A stretch of 46,412 bases of DNA, from positions 1 to 46,412 of the forward strand of contig CANQMW010000023.1 of assembly GCA_947625045.1 (NCBI GenBank), written 5' to 3'. The first letter of the stretch is position 1. Every line of letters begins with the position of its first letter. This DNA comes from an uncultured Oscillospiraceae bacterium. Its GTDB lineage: Bacteria; Bacillota; Clostridia; Oscillospirales; Oscillospiraceae. The notes under the pieces were generated by a model. The model made no database searches. It had not been told where the DNA came from and saw only the letters and a list, made by a program, of their open reading frames with translations. Shown here piece by piece: positions 25,623 to 33,237 of the stretch. A program made the position numbers and the translations under genes.

Positions 25623-26597
25623 TTAGTCCTCCGTGTCAGTGGGCTTGAAATCCGCCAGGGGATTGGCCGCCGCGGCCTTTTTCAGCTCTGCGTTGGCGAT
25701 GTGGGTGTATATCTGGGTGGTGTTCAGGCTCTCGTGGCCCAGCACCTCCTGGAGCGTGCGCACGTCCACGCCGTTTTGCAGCATCAGCGTGGCCGCCGTA
25801 TGGCGCAGCTTGTGGGGGGAGATGTGGCTTGCGTCCAAGCCCGCCTTCAGAAGGGTCTTGTGGACCATGACCTGCACCGCGTCCACGCTCATGCGTGTCC
25901 GCCGGTTGGAGAGAAATACCGCCTTTTTGTCCGCGGTGGGGATGTCCTTCCGCACTGTCAGCCAGTCGTTCAGAGCCTTGGCGGTGGCGGGGTTCAAGTA
26001 GACCACACGCTCCTTGTTGCCCTTGCCGTGGATGAGAAGGCTGTCCTGACGGATGTCGGTCAGATTCAATCCAACCATCTCGGAGATACGCAGCCCGCAG
26101 TTTAAGAAAAGACAGAGGATGCAATAATCGCGCTCTGCGTTTTTCCCGTCTACGGCGTTCAACAGCCGCCGGCTCTCTTCCAGGGAGAGGTAGTGGGGGA
26201 GGGCCTTCTTGAGCTTCGGCGCGTCCAAGTCCTGCACCGGGTTTTCCTTCAGCTGCTTCGTCTTCGTGGTGAGGTAGCCGTAAAAGCCCTTGAGGCTGGT
26301 GATCATCCGGGCTCGTGACGTGGCGTTCAGGCCCCGGTCACGGGAGAGGTAGGCCATGAAGTCATAAACTTCCGACAGAGTCACCTTGCCGTAAAAGTCC
26401 AGGTCCGTGTCCCGGATGTCGATATCCTCCAGAGCCGTGTCCCGGGGGACCATGTCCCGGGAAATATAGAGATACCGGGTAAAGGTCCGCAGGTCCATAA
26501 AATAGGAATCCACGGTGCGTTTCGATTGTCCTTTGATGGTGTCGTGGTACACGAGAAACTCCCGCAGCACCTGCGGCGCCTCATTTTGATAGCTCAT
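25623..26597 (-). CDS. Xer-type tyrosine recombinase
   Basis: This 324-residue protein starts MSYQNEAPQVLREFLVYH. The N-terminal SAM-like core-binding domain spans about residues 1-110. The catalytic domain shows NCGLRISEMVGL (Arg), HKLRHTAATLML (His-x-x-Arg), LGHESLNTTQIYTH (His and nucleophile Tyr) and GKGNKERVV with the catalytic Lys. Length and sequence fit the chromosomal XerC/XerD/XerA group that resolves chromosome dimers at dif rather than an element integrase. It is the first gene of the unit with MBOAT, DHHW, dut and the GyrI-like gene. Which Xer paralogue it is cannot be decided here. Confidence 0.88.
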   Translation of the reverse strand: MSYQNEAPQVLREFLVYHDTIKGQSKRTVDSYFMDLRTFTRYLYISRDMVPRDTALEDIDIRDTDLDFYGKVTLSEVYDFMAYLSRDRGLNATSRARMITSLKGFYGYLTTKTKQLKENPVQDLDAPKLKKALPHYLSLEESRRLLNAVDGKNAERDYCILCLFLNCGLRISEMVGLNLTDIRQDSLLIHGKGNKERVVYLNPATAKALNDWLTVRKDIPTADKKAVFLSNRRTRMSVDAVQVMVHKTLLKAGLDASHISPHKLRHTAATLMLQNGVDVRTLQEVLGHESLNTTQIYTHIANAELKKAAAANPLADFKPTDTED

Positions 26598-26621
26598 GAC
26601 GATGGACCCCCAACATCTTGT

Positions 26622-26650
26622 AATATAGCAGAGTGGAGGGTGCTTGTCCA
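26622..26650 (-). promoter_or_regulatory. Predicted sigma-A promoter of the xer operon
   Basis: On the minus strand, TGGACA, a 17-base spacer, then TATATT, with xer starting about 25 bases past the -10. Confidence 0.65.
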
Positions 26651-26667
26651 GTGGCAAAATACACAAA

Positions 26668-26699
26668 AAATTCGGCATAATTAATATTATGCCGAATTT
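26668..26699 (-). terminator. Terminator of the cwlD-radA-DUF6873 unit
   Basis: A perfect 14-bp inverted repeat (AAATTCGGCATAAT / ATTATGCCGAATTT) with a 4-base loop overlaps the stop codon of the gene at 26698. It is followed by TTTTTTGTGTATTTT in the minus reading. Confidence 0.85.
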
Positions 26700-27390
26700 A
26701 GGGGAGGGCTATGGCGCCGCCAATGTCGAATATGGGCCTGTCCGTCAGGATCAGGGCTTTTTGGCTGTGTTTGGCGAGAAAGTCATATATGCGTCCCTCG
26801 TCGGGATGTCCCGTGAGTTTTCCGGTGAATGCTACAGTATTATTATTGATTTTAAATGACGCGCCGCCGATGAATCCGTGATCGTATCCTTTTAGTTCTA
26901 TATGACCGGCCGCGATGTCCAGCACATCCATCCCGGCGTTTTTTACGGCTCTTAAGACGCCTGCATCCGCCGTGATGATGGAATGGTCATCTACGATCGC
27001 CGCAGCGCAGCGGGCGTATCCCTGGTTGACTGGGACAAGCTTGCCGTGCAGCAGCGGCGCCACCGCCGGGTCCATAGTCTTGGGGGCATATAATGTATAT
27101 TTTCCTGTGGCGCAGACGCACAGACCAACGTCATCGGGATATTTCGGTCTCTGTTCCCATTTTGCCTCATTGATCGTATATCCCCTATTAGTTAATAAAT
27201 TAACAATAGTTGGATATACCCCTTTCGCCGCTATCACATGGCCGTCAGAGACGAATACGGAAAGGTCCGCATGACCCGCCAGGCGCGGGTCCACATCCTT
27301 GTTATCAGGCAGCCAGATGACCTCGATCCCTTGGGCCCCAAGGCTTTGCGCCAGCTCCGGTTCGTACCTCTTCCCTATCAGGAGCGTCAC
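26698..27390 (-). CDS. DUF6873-type GME-fold protein
   Basis: This 230-residue protein begins MTLLIGKRYEPELAQSLGAQ. I recognise it, from memory of annotation names, as the DUF6873 family assigned a guanidine-modifying-enzyme (five-bladed) fold. Internal repeats (HADLSVFVSDGHVIAAKGVY, AAIVDDHSIITADAGVL) and the late FIGGASFKINNNTVAFTG fit that fold. Family enzymes use a Cys/His/acidic set; RCAAAIVDDH could contribute. The start overlaps the radA stop by 4 bases, so it is translationally coupled to radA. Activity is unknown. Confidence 0.75.
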   Translation of the reverse strand: MTLLIGKRYEPELAQSLGAQGIEVIWLPDNKDVDPRLAGHADLSVFVSDGHVIAAKGVYPTIVNLLTNRGYTINEAKWEQRPKYPDDVGLCVCATGKYTLYAPKTMDPAVAPLLHGKLVPVNQGYARCAAAIVDDHSIITADAGVLRAVKNAGMDVLDIAAGHIELKGYDHGFIGGASFKINNNTVAFTGKLTGHPDEGRIYDFLAKHSQKALILTDRPIFDIGGAIALP

Positions 27391-28739
27391 AGCGTCTTCT
27401 CCACGGCCTCCCGCAGGGTCTTGACCCGGATGAGCTCCAGTCCCTTAGGTACCTTCAGTTCTCCCCGAATACGGGAGGGTATCACGCACTGGGTGAAGCC
27501 CAAGCGGGCGATCTCCGAAAGCCGCAGGTCCAGGGCCTGCACGGCCCGTATCTCCCCGGTGAGGCCCACCTCCCCCACCGCGGCCAGCTTGTCCGGCAGG
27601 GGCGTATCCCGAAAGCTGGAAGCGATGGCGAGGCACGCCGCAAGGTCCGCCGCGGGCTCGTCCAGGGTGAGGCCGCCCACGATATTCATATAAGCGTCGC
27701 AGGAGCTGACGTTCATGCCGCCCCGCTTTTCCAGCACGGCCAGCAGCAGGTAGAGGCGGTTATAGTCAAAGCCGTTGGAGGTGCGACGGGCGGAGGAAAA
27801 GCCGGTTGGGGTCACCAGCGCCTGCACCTCCGCAAGGATGGGCCTGCTTCCCTCCATCACACAGGCCACGCATGTGCCGGGCACGCCTACGGGCCGGCCC
27901 GCCAGCATGACCTCAGAGGGATTGGGCACCTCCCGCAGGCCCTCCCGGACCATCTCGAACACGCCGATCTCATTGGTGGAGCCGAAACGGTTCTTCTCCG
28001 CCCGCAATATGCGGTAGCTCAGGCTCCCGTCGCCCTCAAAGTACAGCACGCAGTCCACCATGTGCTCCAGCACCTTGGGCCCGGCGATGGCGCCTTCCTT
28101 GTTCACGTGGCCAACCACGAAGGCGGTGAAGCCGGAGGATTTGGCCAGCTGCATGATCTCCATGGCGCACTGCTTTACCTGGCCCACGCTGCCGGGGGCG
28201 GTGGTCTGGCTGGGGTCGTATACCGTCTGGATGGAGTCGATGACGACGATCTGGGGCGTCAGGTCCTCGATGGCGGCGATCACGTCGTTGATGTCCGTCC
28301 CTGCCAGCACGTGCAGGGCCTCCCGGCTCACGCCCAAGCGCTGGGCGCGCATCTTGAGCTGATGCTCGCTCTCCTCACCGGTCACATAGAGGATGGTCTC
28401 GTCGGGGTCGATCGAGCCGCAGGCCTGCAGCAGCAGGGTGCTCTTGCCGATGCCCGGCGCGCCGCCGAACAGGACGATGGACCCCCTCACGGCGCCGCCG
28501 CCCAGGACCCGGTCCAGCTCCCGGATGCCGGTGGAGAACCGCAGCTCGTCGTTGTCGTCCAGTTCCACAAGCTTTTTCGGCATGGCCCGGCGCACCGGCC
28601 GTGCCTTCTCCGCCGCCTTTGGCGCGGCGGGGGCCTCCACCAGGGTGTTCCAAGCCCGGCAGCTGGGACACTGCCCCTGCCAGCGGGATGTCTCAAAGCC
28701 GCACTCGGAGCAGAAAAATACGCTTTTTGACGCCTTCAT
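27387..28739 (-). CDS. radA: DNA repair protein RadA
   Basis: This 450-residue RecA-like branch-migration ATPase has an N-terminal zinc finger (CSECGFETSRWQGQCPSC) and Walker A GGAPGIGKSTLL. Walker B lies in IVVIDSIQTVYD, the KNRFGSTNEIG motif is specific to RadA, and a Lon-like C-terminal domain follows (GLTLDEPAADLAACLAIAS, GEVGLTGEIRAV). The start shares ATGA with the end of cwlD. It processes recombination intermediates in the cytoplasm. Confidence 0.95.
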   Translation of the reverse strand: MKASKSVFFCSECGFETSRWQGQCPSCRAWNTLVEAPAAPKAAEKARPVRRAMPKKLVELDDNDELRFSTGIRELDRVLGGGAVRGSIVLFGGAPGIGKSTLLLQACGSIDPDETILYVTGEESEHQLKMRAQRLGVSREALHVLAGTDINDVIAAIEDLTPQIVVIDSIQTVYDPSQTTAPGSVGQVKQCAMEIMQLAKSSGFTAFVVGHVNKEGAIAGPKVLEHMVDCVLYFEGDGSLSYRILRAEKNRFGSTNEIGVFEMVREGLREVPNPSEVMLAGRPVGVPGTCVACVMEGSRPILAEVQALVTPTGFSSARRTSNGFDYNRLYLLLAVLEKRGGMNVSSCDAYMNIVGGLTLDEPAADLAACLAIASSFRDTPLPDKLAAVGEVGLTGEIRAVQALDLRLSEIARLGFTQCVIPSRIRGELKVPKGLELIRVKTLREAVEKTL

Positions 28740-29443
28740 GTGACCGTTCCTCTCGTGTATTGCAGATAGGAGCCCAGCAGCACCGCCGCCAGCTTCATCC
28801 GGTATGTCTCTGTTTGTAAATTTGCCAGGTCGGCCAGGTTGGAGAGAAAACCGCACTCGACCAGCACGGCCGGGCAGTTCACATTTTTCATAAGATATAT
28901 GTCCTGACCGATGGGCGCAGCCAGCCGGCGGTTATCGGGGCACAGCAGCGCCGTCAGGTTGCTCTGGGCCGTCTCCGCCAGCTCCTGCCCGCCGGGGACC
29001 TTGCCGTAAAACACCTGGATGCCGTGGGGAGAAGCGGCGGGATACTTGTTCTGGTGGATGCTCAGGAGCACCGCGCCTGGGGTGTTGTTCACAAGACCCA
29101 CCCGGGCATGCTGGTCCGCCACCTTCTTGGCGGCGATAGACCCGGCGCTGTCGGGATAGGCGATATCCTCGCTCTCCCGGGTCATGACCGTCTCGACGCC
29201 CCAGAACCGGGCCAGGGCCTCTAAGCGCAGGGCGATGTCCAGGTTGACGCCGCTCTCCGTGGTGCCGTCCGCCGCCACCGCGCCCCCGTCTGCCCCGCCG
29301 TGGCCCGCGTCGATGACCAGTACAGGCGGCGGCGCGGCGGCCTCCGTCGTTCTCGTGTCCTCCTGCGCCCACAGGGCGATCACTGCCAGCAGCAATGCCG
29401 CGGCCAGCGGATGCCACCATTTTATATGAAATACTTTCCTCAT
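28736..29443 (-). CDS. cwlD: N-acetylmuramoyl-L-alanine amidase, CwlD type
   Basis: This protein has 235 residues from the ATG at 29443 behind GAGGTGG. A membrane anchor (HPLAAALLLAVIALWA) precedes an Amidase_3 domain with VIDAGHGGADGG (zinc His), TTESGVNLDIAL (Glu), SIHQNKY (His) and LVECGFLSN (catalytic Glu). CwlD-type amidases act with PdaA to make muramic lactam in spore cortex so germination enzymes can recognise it. The neighbouring spoIVA and a GAATA / CATACTC promoter candidate support sporulation expression. Confidence 0.88.
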   Translation of the reverse strand: MRKVFHIKWWHPLAAALLLAVIALWAQEDTRTTEAAAPPPVLVIDAGHGGADGGAVAADGTTESGVNLDIALRLEALARFWGVETVMTRESEDIAYPDSAGSIAAKKVADQHARVGLVNNTPGAVLLSIHQNKYPAASPHGIQVFYGKVPGGQELAETAQSNLTALLCPDNRRLAAPIGQDIYLMKNVNCPAVLVECGFLSNLADLANLQTETYRMKLAAVLLGSYLQYTRGTVT

Positions 29444-29461
29444 GCAGCCCACCTCAGAAAA

Positions 29462-29489
29462 GAGTATGAGCCGCGAGGGACATCTATTC
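29462..29489 (-). promoter_or_regulatory. Candidate forespore (SigF/SigG-type) promoter of cwlD
   Basis: On the minus strand, GAATA (29485-29489), a 16-base spacer, then CATACTC (29462-29468), close to the SigG consensus GHATR / CATWHTA. It ends 18 bases before the cwlD ATG. Confidence 0.4.
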
Positions 29490-29505
29490 GGCCGGTTTAC
29501 AGAGA

Positions 29506-29546
29506 AAAACGAGGTACAATGCTCTTAAAGCATTATACCTCGTTTT
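29506..29546. terminator. Terminator of spoIVA
   Basis: AAAACGAGGTA pairs with TACCTCGTTTT and AATGCT with AGCATT, with one mismatch between them. This long stem is flanked by A and T runs, downstream of the spoIVA stop. Confidence 0.85.
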
Positions 29547-29565
29547 GACCTCGTTTCGCAACCGT

Positions 29566-31038
29566 TTATAGTACGATGCAGATGAGTCTTGTGCCGCCGT
29601 CGTTCACAAGCTTCTGGATGGTGGTCCGCAGCCTGTTCCGGGCCGCGGGCGGCATGTGCTGCAGCTTGGTTGTCAGCCCCTCCTCCGCGATGTCATAAAG
29701 GGACTTTCCGAAGATGTTGGACTCCCAGATGCGGTTGATGTCCCCATCGAAGCCCTGTAAGAGAAAGCTGACGATCTGCTCCGACGCCTTCTCACCGCCC
29801 ACGGCCGGGGACACCTCCGTCTCCACGTGGGTGCGGAATAGGTGTATGGCCGGGGCGCTGGCCTTGAGGCGCACGCTGTAGCGCCCGCCGCGGCTCACGA
29901 TCTGGGGCTCCTCCAGCTCCATCTCCTCCGGACCGGGCATGATGATGCCGTAGCCGGTCTCGCGGGCCTGCTCCAGGGCCTCGTGGACGTGGTCGTACTC
30001 GGTCTTCACGCTCTTGAGAGACCGTAAAAGCTCCATCAGATCCCCGTCGTCCCGGATCTCAAAGCCGGACTGCTCGCTGATGGTGCGGTAATAGAGAGAC
30101 TGCTCAAGCTCCACTACAGCGCTGGCCGTGCCGGCCCCAGCCTGGACAGAGGATATACGGGCCTGCCCAACCAGCTCGCTGGCGGCCAGGGTCTCCATGC
30201 AGCCATAGGCGTCCCGCAGGGCATTCATGCTAGAACTGGCCTCGGTGAGCATCTGATAGATGGTCTGCACCAGCTCGCAGTCCTCCGGCAGGGCCTCTGC
30301 CCAGGCGGGCAGCCAGAGGCTGAGCTCCTGCAGGGGAAATTGGAACAGGATAGCCTCCATGACGGCGTGCACGTCCTTGCTGTCCAGGTCCTGGCAGCTC
30401 AGGGCCATGCAGGGCACGTCATACTGGGCGCTCAGTTGCGCGGCCAGGGCCATGGCGCCCTCTCCCGCGGGCTCGGCGCTGTTGACGATGACGGCGAAGG
30501 GCTTTCCGATGTCCTTGAGCTCTTTGATGACCCGCTCCTCCGCGGCCAGGTAGTTCTCCCGGGGGATGTCCCCGATGGTGCCGTCGGTGGTGATGACGAT
30601 GCCGATGGTGGAATGGTCGGAGATGACCTTTCGCGTCCCCTCCTCCGCCGCCTGGGTCATGGTGATCTCATGATCGTACCAGGGGGTCATGACCTTTCGC
30701 TCCGCCCCGTCCTCATATAGCCCTTCCGCCCCGGGGACCATGTAGCCCACGCAGTCGATGAGCCGCAGCTTGGCGGCGACTTCCGCGCTGATAGAGAGCT
30801 CCGCGGCCTCCTCCGGCACGAACTTGGGCTCCGCCGTCATGATGGTCCGGCCGGAGCCGGACTGGGGCAGCTCGTCGCGGGCGCGCTCCTTCTTATATAC
30901 GTTTTCGATGTTGGGGATGACCAGCGTCTCCATGAAACGCTTGATAAAGGTCGATTTCCCCGTCCGCACCGGCCCGACGACGCCTAAATAGATGTCCCCG
31001 TCCGTCCTGCGGGCAATATCCTCATAGATGCTGTCCAC
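29566..31038 (-). CDS. spoIVA: Stage IV sporulation protein A, spore coat ATPase
   Basis: This 490-residue protein has a GTG start at 31038, seven bases after GGAGGG. It forms the basement layer of the spore coat on the outer forespore membrane by ATP-driven polymerisation. The Walker A motif VGPVRTGKSTF is near residue 22, followed by the diagnostic NVYKKERARDELPQSGSGRT, LRLIDCVGYMVPGAEG, DHSTIGIVITTDGTIGDIPR (Sensor threonine region) and AVIVNSAEP. The C-terminal part is the family polymerisation domain and ends RLICIVL. Monocistronic, bounded by a terminator. Confidence 0.97.
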   Translation of the reverse strand: MDSIYEDIARRTDGDIYLGVVGPVRTGKSTFIKRFMETLVIPNIENVYKKERARDELPQSGSGRTIMTAEPKFVPEEAAELSISAEVAAKLRLIDCVGYMVPGAEGLYEDGAERKVMTPWYDHEITMTQAAEEGTRKVISDHSTIGIVITTDGTIGDIPRENYLAAEERVIKELKDIGKPFAVIVNSAEPAGEGAMALAAQLSAQYDVPCMALSCQDLDSKDVHAVMEAILFQFPLQELSLWLPAWAEALPEDCELVQTIYQMLTEASSSMNALRDAYGCMETLAASELVGQARISSVQAGAGTASAVVELEQSLYYRTISEQSGFEIRDDGDLMELLRSLKSVKTEYDHVHEALEQARETGYGIIMPGPEEMELEEPQIVSRGGRYSVRLKASAPAIHLFRTHVETEVSPAVGGEKASEQIVSFLLQGFDGDINRIWESNIFGKSLYDIAEEGLTTKLQHMPPAARNRLRTTIQKLVNDGGTRLICIVL

Positions 31039-31101
31039 ACTTGATCCCTCCAAGGCATGTTTGCTTAAACATACGCCCGGGAGGGATCGTTTATGACAGA
31101 T

Positions 31102-31869
31102 TCAAATGAATCGCACGGTCTGTTTGTGGACCGCGGAGACGCGCACGTCCACCTTTGGGAACGCCTCAGAGAGCCACTTATGCAGTACCGGAATCACCAC
31201 GTTCTCCGTGCAGAAGTGGTCCGCGTCGATGAGGTTGAGCCCCAGGTGCTTCGCCTCCAGGAACTGGTGGTACTTCACGTCCGCCGTCACGTAGGTGTCG
31301 CACCCTGCCGCCGCGGCGAGATCGATATCGCCGCCGCCGGAGCCGCCGCATACCGCCAGGCGCTTCACCGGCCTCCCCGCGTCATGATACCGCAGGCCGT
31401 TGGAGGCGAGCTGTTTTTTTACAAAGGGAAGAAACTCCGAAAAAGGCACCTCTTGGGGCAGCTCACCGATGCGGCCGATAGCCGTGTCCGGCTCCAGGAC
31501 CGCCTCCGCCCTGCCGCCCAGAGCGGCCATCAGCGCGTCGTTCACGCCGCCCTGGGCTGCGTCCAGGTTGGTGTGCATGCAGATGGCGGCGACGCCCTTC
31601 TCCGCCAGAGACAGGGCCAGATGGCCCTCCAGTGAATCGTCCGTCACCGTCTTCAGTTCAAAGAAAAGCGGATGATGGCTCACAATGAGCTCCGCGCCCA
31701 AGCCGACGGCCTCTTCAATAACATCCTCTGTAATGTCCAGCGATGTCAAAATACGCGTCACGGGCTTTGCGCTGTGCCCAACCAGCAGACCCACATTATC
31801 GAACTCCATCTTCCCCGCCACCGGGGCCTTCTCATTCAAAAGCGCGAACACGTCACCGACCGTCGTCAT
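31102..31869 (-). CDS. Nif3-like dinuclear metal centre protein
   Basis: This 255-residue protein belongs to the Nif3/DUF34 family (YqfO in Bacillus), which forms hexamers with two metals per subunit. Metal-ligand motifs are ELIVSHHPLFF near residue 63, AICMHTNLDAAQGGVND near residue 96 and VTADVKYHQFLEAKHLGL towards the end. The biochemical role is unsettled; links to GTP cyclohydrolase I and to metal handling have been proposed. It overlaps trmK by 4 bases, the standard order in Firmicutes. Confidence 0.92.
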   Translation of the reverse strand: MTTVGDVFALLNEKAPVAGKMEFDNVGLLVGHSAKPVTRILTSLDITEDVIEEAVGLGAELIVSHHPLFFELKTVTDDSLEGHLALSLAEKGVAAICMHTNLDAAQGGVNDALMAALGGRAEAVLEPDTAIGRIGELPQEVPFSEFLPFVKKQLASNGLRYHDAGRPVKRLAVCGGSGGGDIDLAAAAGCDTYVTADVKYHQFLEAKHLGLNLIDADHFCTENVVIPVLHKWLSEAFPKVDVRVSAVHKQTVRFI

Positions 31870-32528
31870 GGGCCGAGCCTCCTTTTTATCTCGTCATATT
31901 CTCTCACCAGCGCGGCCGCCGCCCCGTCGTAGGGCGCGGCCTTTTGCGCCTGAGAGCGCATTATATCCAGGTACTCTCCAAAGAGTGGATTACTGCCCAC
32001 CTGCTCCGGCAGGCCCAGGTGCAGCTCTGCCTCCGTATAGGCGCGGCTGTCGCCGCTTCGGGCGGTCAGGACGGGATAGATGCGCCCGGCGTCCCGGACC
32101 AGCTGCTCGGACTGGACCGCATAGCCGTTATCCCGGAGAAACCTGCGCAGGTCCGCCTTCTTGCTCTGGGGCTCCAGGATAAGGAGCGTCCCTTCCTCCC
32201 TGGTCCAGGGCGCGGCGGAGAGGATATCGGTCATGGTCTCCCCGCCCATGCCGGCCAGGATGACCGTGTCCCCGTCACCGGGACCGATGCCGGCGAGGCC
32301 GTCGGTCTGCATGAGGCGGATGCGGTCAGCGGTGCCAGTCTTTATAAGGAGCGCCCGGGCGCTCTCCAGGGGCCCGGAGCGGATATCCGCAGCCAGCACA
32401 CGCTCGCAGCGCCCGGACTGTATGAGCCACACCGGGACCATGGCGTGGTCGGTGCCCACGTCGATGGGCCTTGCCCCGATTGGGACCCGCCGGGCCACGG
32501 TGGCAAGACGGGGTGATAAATGTATCAT
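31866..32528 (-). CDS. trmK: tRNA (adenine-22-N1)-methyltransferase TrmK
   Basis: This 220-residue SAM-dependent enzyme methylates A22 of tRNA. It begins MIHLSPRLATVARRVP; SAM motif I is PIDVGTDHAMVPVWL, then VLAADIRSGPLESAR, RLMQTDGLAGI, and the catalytic-region VILAGMGGETMTDIL with LILEPQSKKADLRRFL. The ribosome binding site is weak because the start lies just past a terminator hairpin. It is translationally coupled to the Nif3-like gene. Confidence 0.92.
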   Translation of the reverse strand: MIHLSPRLATVARRVPIGARPIDVGTDHAMVPVWLIQSGRCERVLAADIRSGPLESARALLIKTGTADRIRLMQTDGLAGIGPGDGDTVILAGMGGETMTDILSAAPWTREEGTLLILEPQSKKADLRRFLRDNGYAVQSEQLVRDAGRIYPVLTARSGDSRAYTEAELHLGLPEQVGSNPLFGEYLDIMRSQAQKAAPYDGAAAALVREYDEIKRRLGP

Positions 32529-32541
32529 AGACAATAAAAAA

Positions 32542-32562
32542 GCGGCGGGTGTTCCCCGCCGC
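32542..32562 (-). terminator. Terminator of the DUF1858 gene
   Basis: GCGGCGGG and CCCGCCGC pair around 5 bases, followed in the minus reading by TTTTTTATTG. It lies in the 43-base gap before trmK, so trmK depends on readthrough or its own promoter. Confidence 0.85.
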
Positions 32563-32571
32563 GTGTGGGTC

Positions 32572-32784
32572 TCAGGCCTCGGCGTGCGCCGCGATGTAAT
32601 CGTTTACTTCCTTCACAAAGGGCTCGACCTCCACCCCATGGGCCCGGCAGGCCTGCTCCACGCTCTCGCCGGTGGCGAAGGCACAGCCCAGGCAGTGCAT
32701 GCCGATGCGCTGGAACAGGGGCTGGGTGACAGGGGCGTTGACCATGATATCGTAAACGATGGTATCCTTCGTGATCTGGTACAT
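32572..32784 (-). CDS. DUF1858 redox-disulfide protein
   Basis: This 70-residue protein has a start at 32784 behind AGGAGGT. It consists of a single DUF1858 domain (MYQITKDTIVYDIMVNAP...) with the key C-x2-C in GMHCLGCAFATGESVEQAC. The family is known as the hybrid-cluster-protein-associated redox disulfide domain and also forms the N-terminus of iron-sulfur repair (RIC/ScdA) proteins, implying roles in nitrosative or oxidative stress. A strong promoter whose spacer is a palindrome precedes it, suggesting tight repression. Confidence 0.9.
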   Translation of the reverse strand: MYQITKDTIVYDIMVNAPVTQPLFQRIGMHCLGCAFATGESVEQACRAHGVEVEPFVKEVNDYIAAHAEA

Positions 32785-32817
32785 GTGCGTTACCTCCTGA
32801 TGATCGTTTCTTGTCAT

Positions 32818-32846
32818 ATTATATCCCGTGAAACGGGATAATTCAA
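32818..32846 (-). promoter_or_regulatory. Sigma-A promoter with operator palindrome in the spacer
   Basis: On the minus strand, TTGAAT (32841-32846), a spacer of exactly 17 bases, then TATAAT (32818-32823). The spacer is filled by TATCCCGT-TTC-ACGGGATA (8-bp arms, 32822-32840). A dimeric repressor bound there would block polymerase directly. The regulator is unknown. Confidence 0.75.
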
Positions 32847-32860
32847 TACGGAAAATAAAA

Positions 32861-32891
32861 AATAGAGGGAGCGGTGAACGCTCCCTCTATT
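32861..32891 (-). terminator. Terminator of the zinc-ribbon gene
   Basis: A perfect 13-bp stem (AATAGAGGGAGCG / CGCTCCCTCTATT) has a 5-base loop and is followed by TTTTTTATTTTC in the minus reading. Confidence 0.9.
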
Positions 32892-32907
32892 TCTGTCAGC
32901 AAACGAA

Positions 32908-33189
32908 TTACAGTTCGCCGGCGCGCATCTTCGCGAAGCACTCGCTGCAATAGACGGGGCGGTCGCTCTTCGGCTCGAAGGGGACGCGGGCCTCGCCGCC
33001 GCAGGCGGCGCAAGTCGCGGTGAAGTACTCCCGGGGACCGCGGGCAGCGGCCTTGCGGGCGTCACGGCAGGCCTTGCAGCGCTGGGGCTCATTCTGGAAG
33101 CCGCGCTCAGCGTAGAACTCCTGCTCACCGGCAGTGAACACGAACTCCTGGCCGCATTCCTTGCAGATAAGGGTCTTGTCTTCGTACAT
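32908..33189 (-). CDS. Zinc-ribbon domain protein
   Basis: This 93-residue protein has two zinc-binding modules. The first is MYEDKTLICKECGQEFVFTA with a partner CKACRDARK. The second is CAACGGEARVPFEPKSDRP with CSECF. The first half matches the short zf-trcl type (KTLxCxECGxEFxFTxGEQ) found in many bacteria; the second is a C-x2-C/C-x2-C knuckle similar to CxxC zinc-ribbon proteins. The role is unknown, perhaps RNA or ribosome associated. Single gene with its own terminator. Confidence 0.88.
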   Translation of the reverse strand: MYEDKTLICKECGQEFVFTAGEQEFYAERGFQNEPQRCKACRDARKAAARGPREYFTATCAACGGEARVPFEPKSDRPVYCSECFAKMRAGEL

Positions 33190-33237
33190 TGTGGTTCCTC
33201 TCTTTAAAAGTTTTCCCAGACGGGCAGTATATTGCGA

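Noticed and set aside
25623-26597. Tyrosine recombinase as an integrase of a local element
   Set aside because: Length, motifs and operon position fit a chromosomal Xer protein; no att-like repeats flank it.
31040-31090. Possible SigE promoter and ATGTTT/AAACAT hairpin before spoIVA
   Set aside because: spoIVA is normally SigE dependent, but the best -10 (CGTATGTT) matches the consensus too poorly to place boxes.
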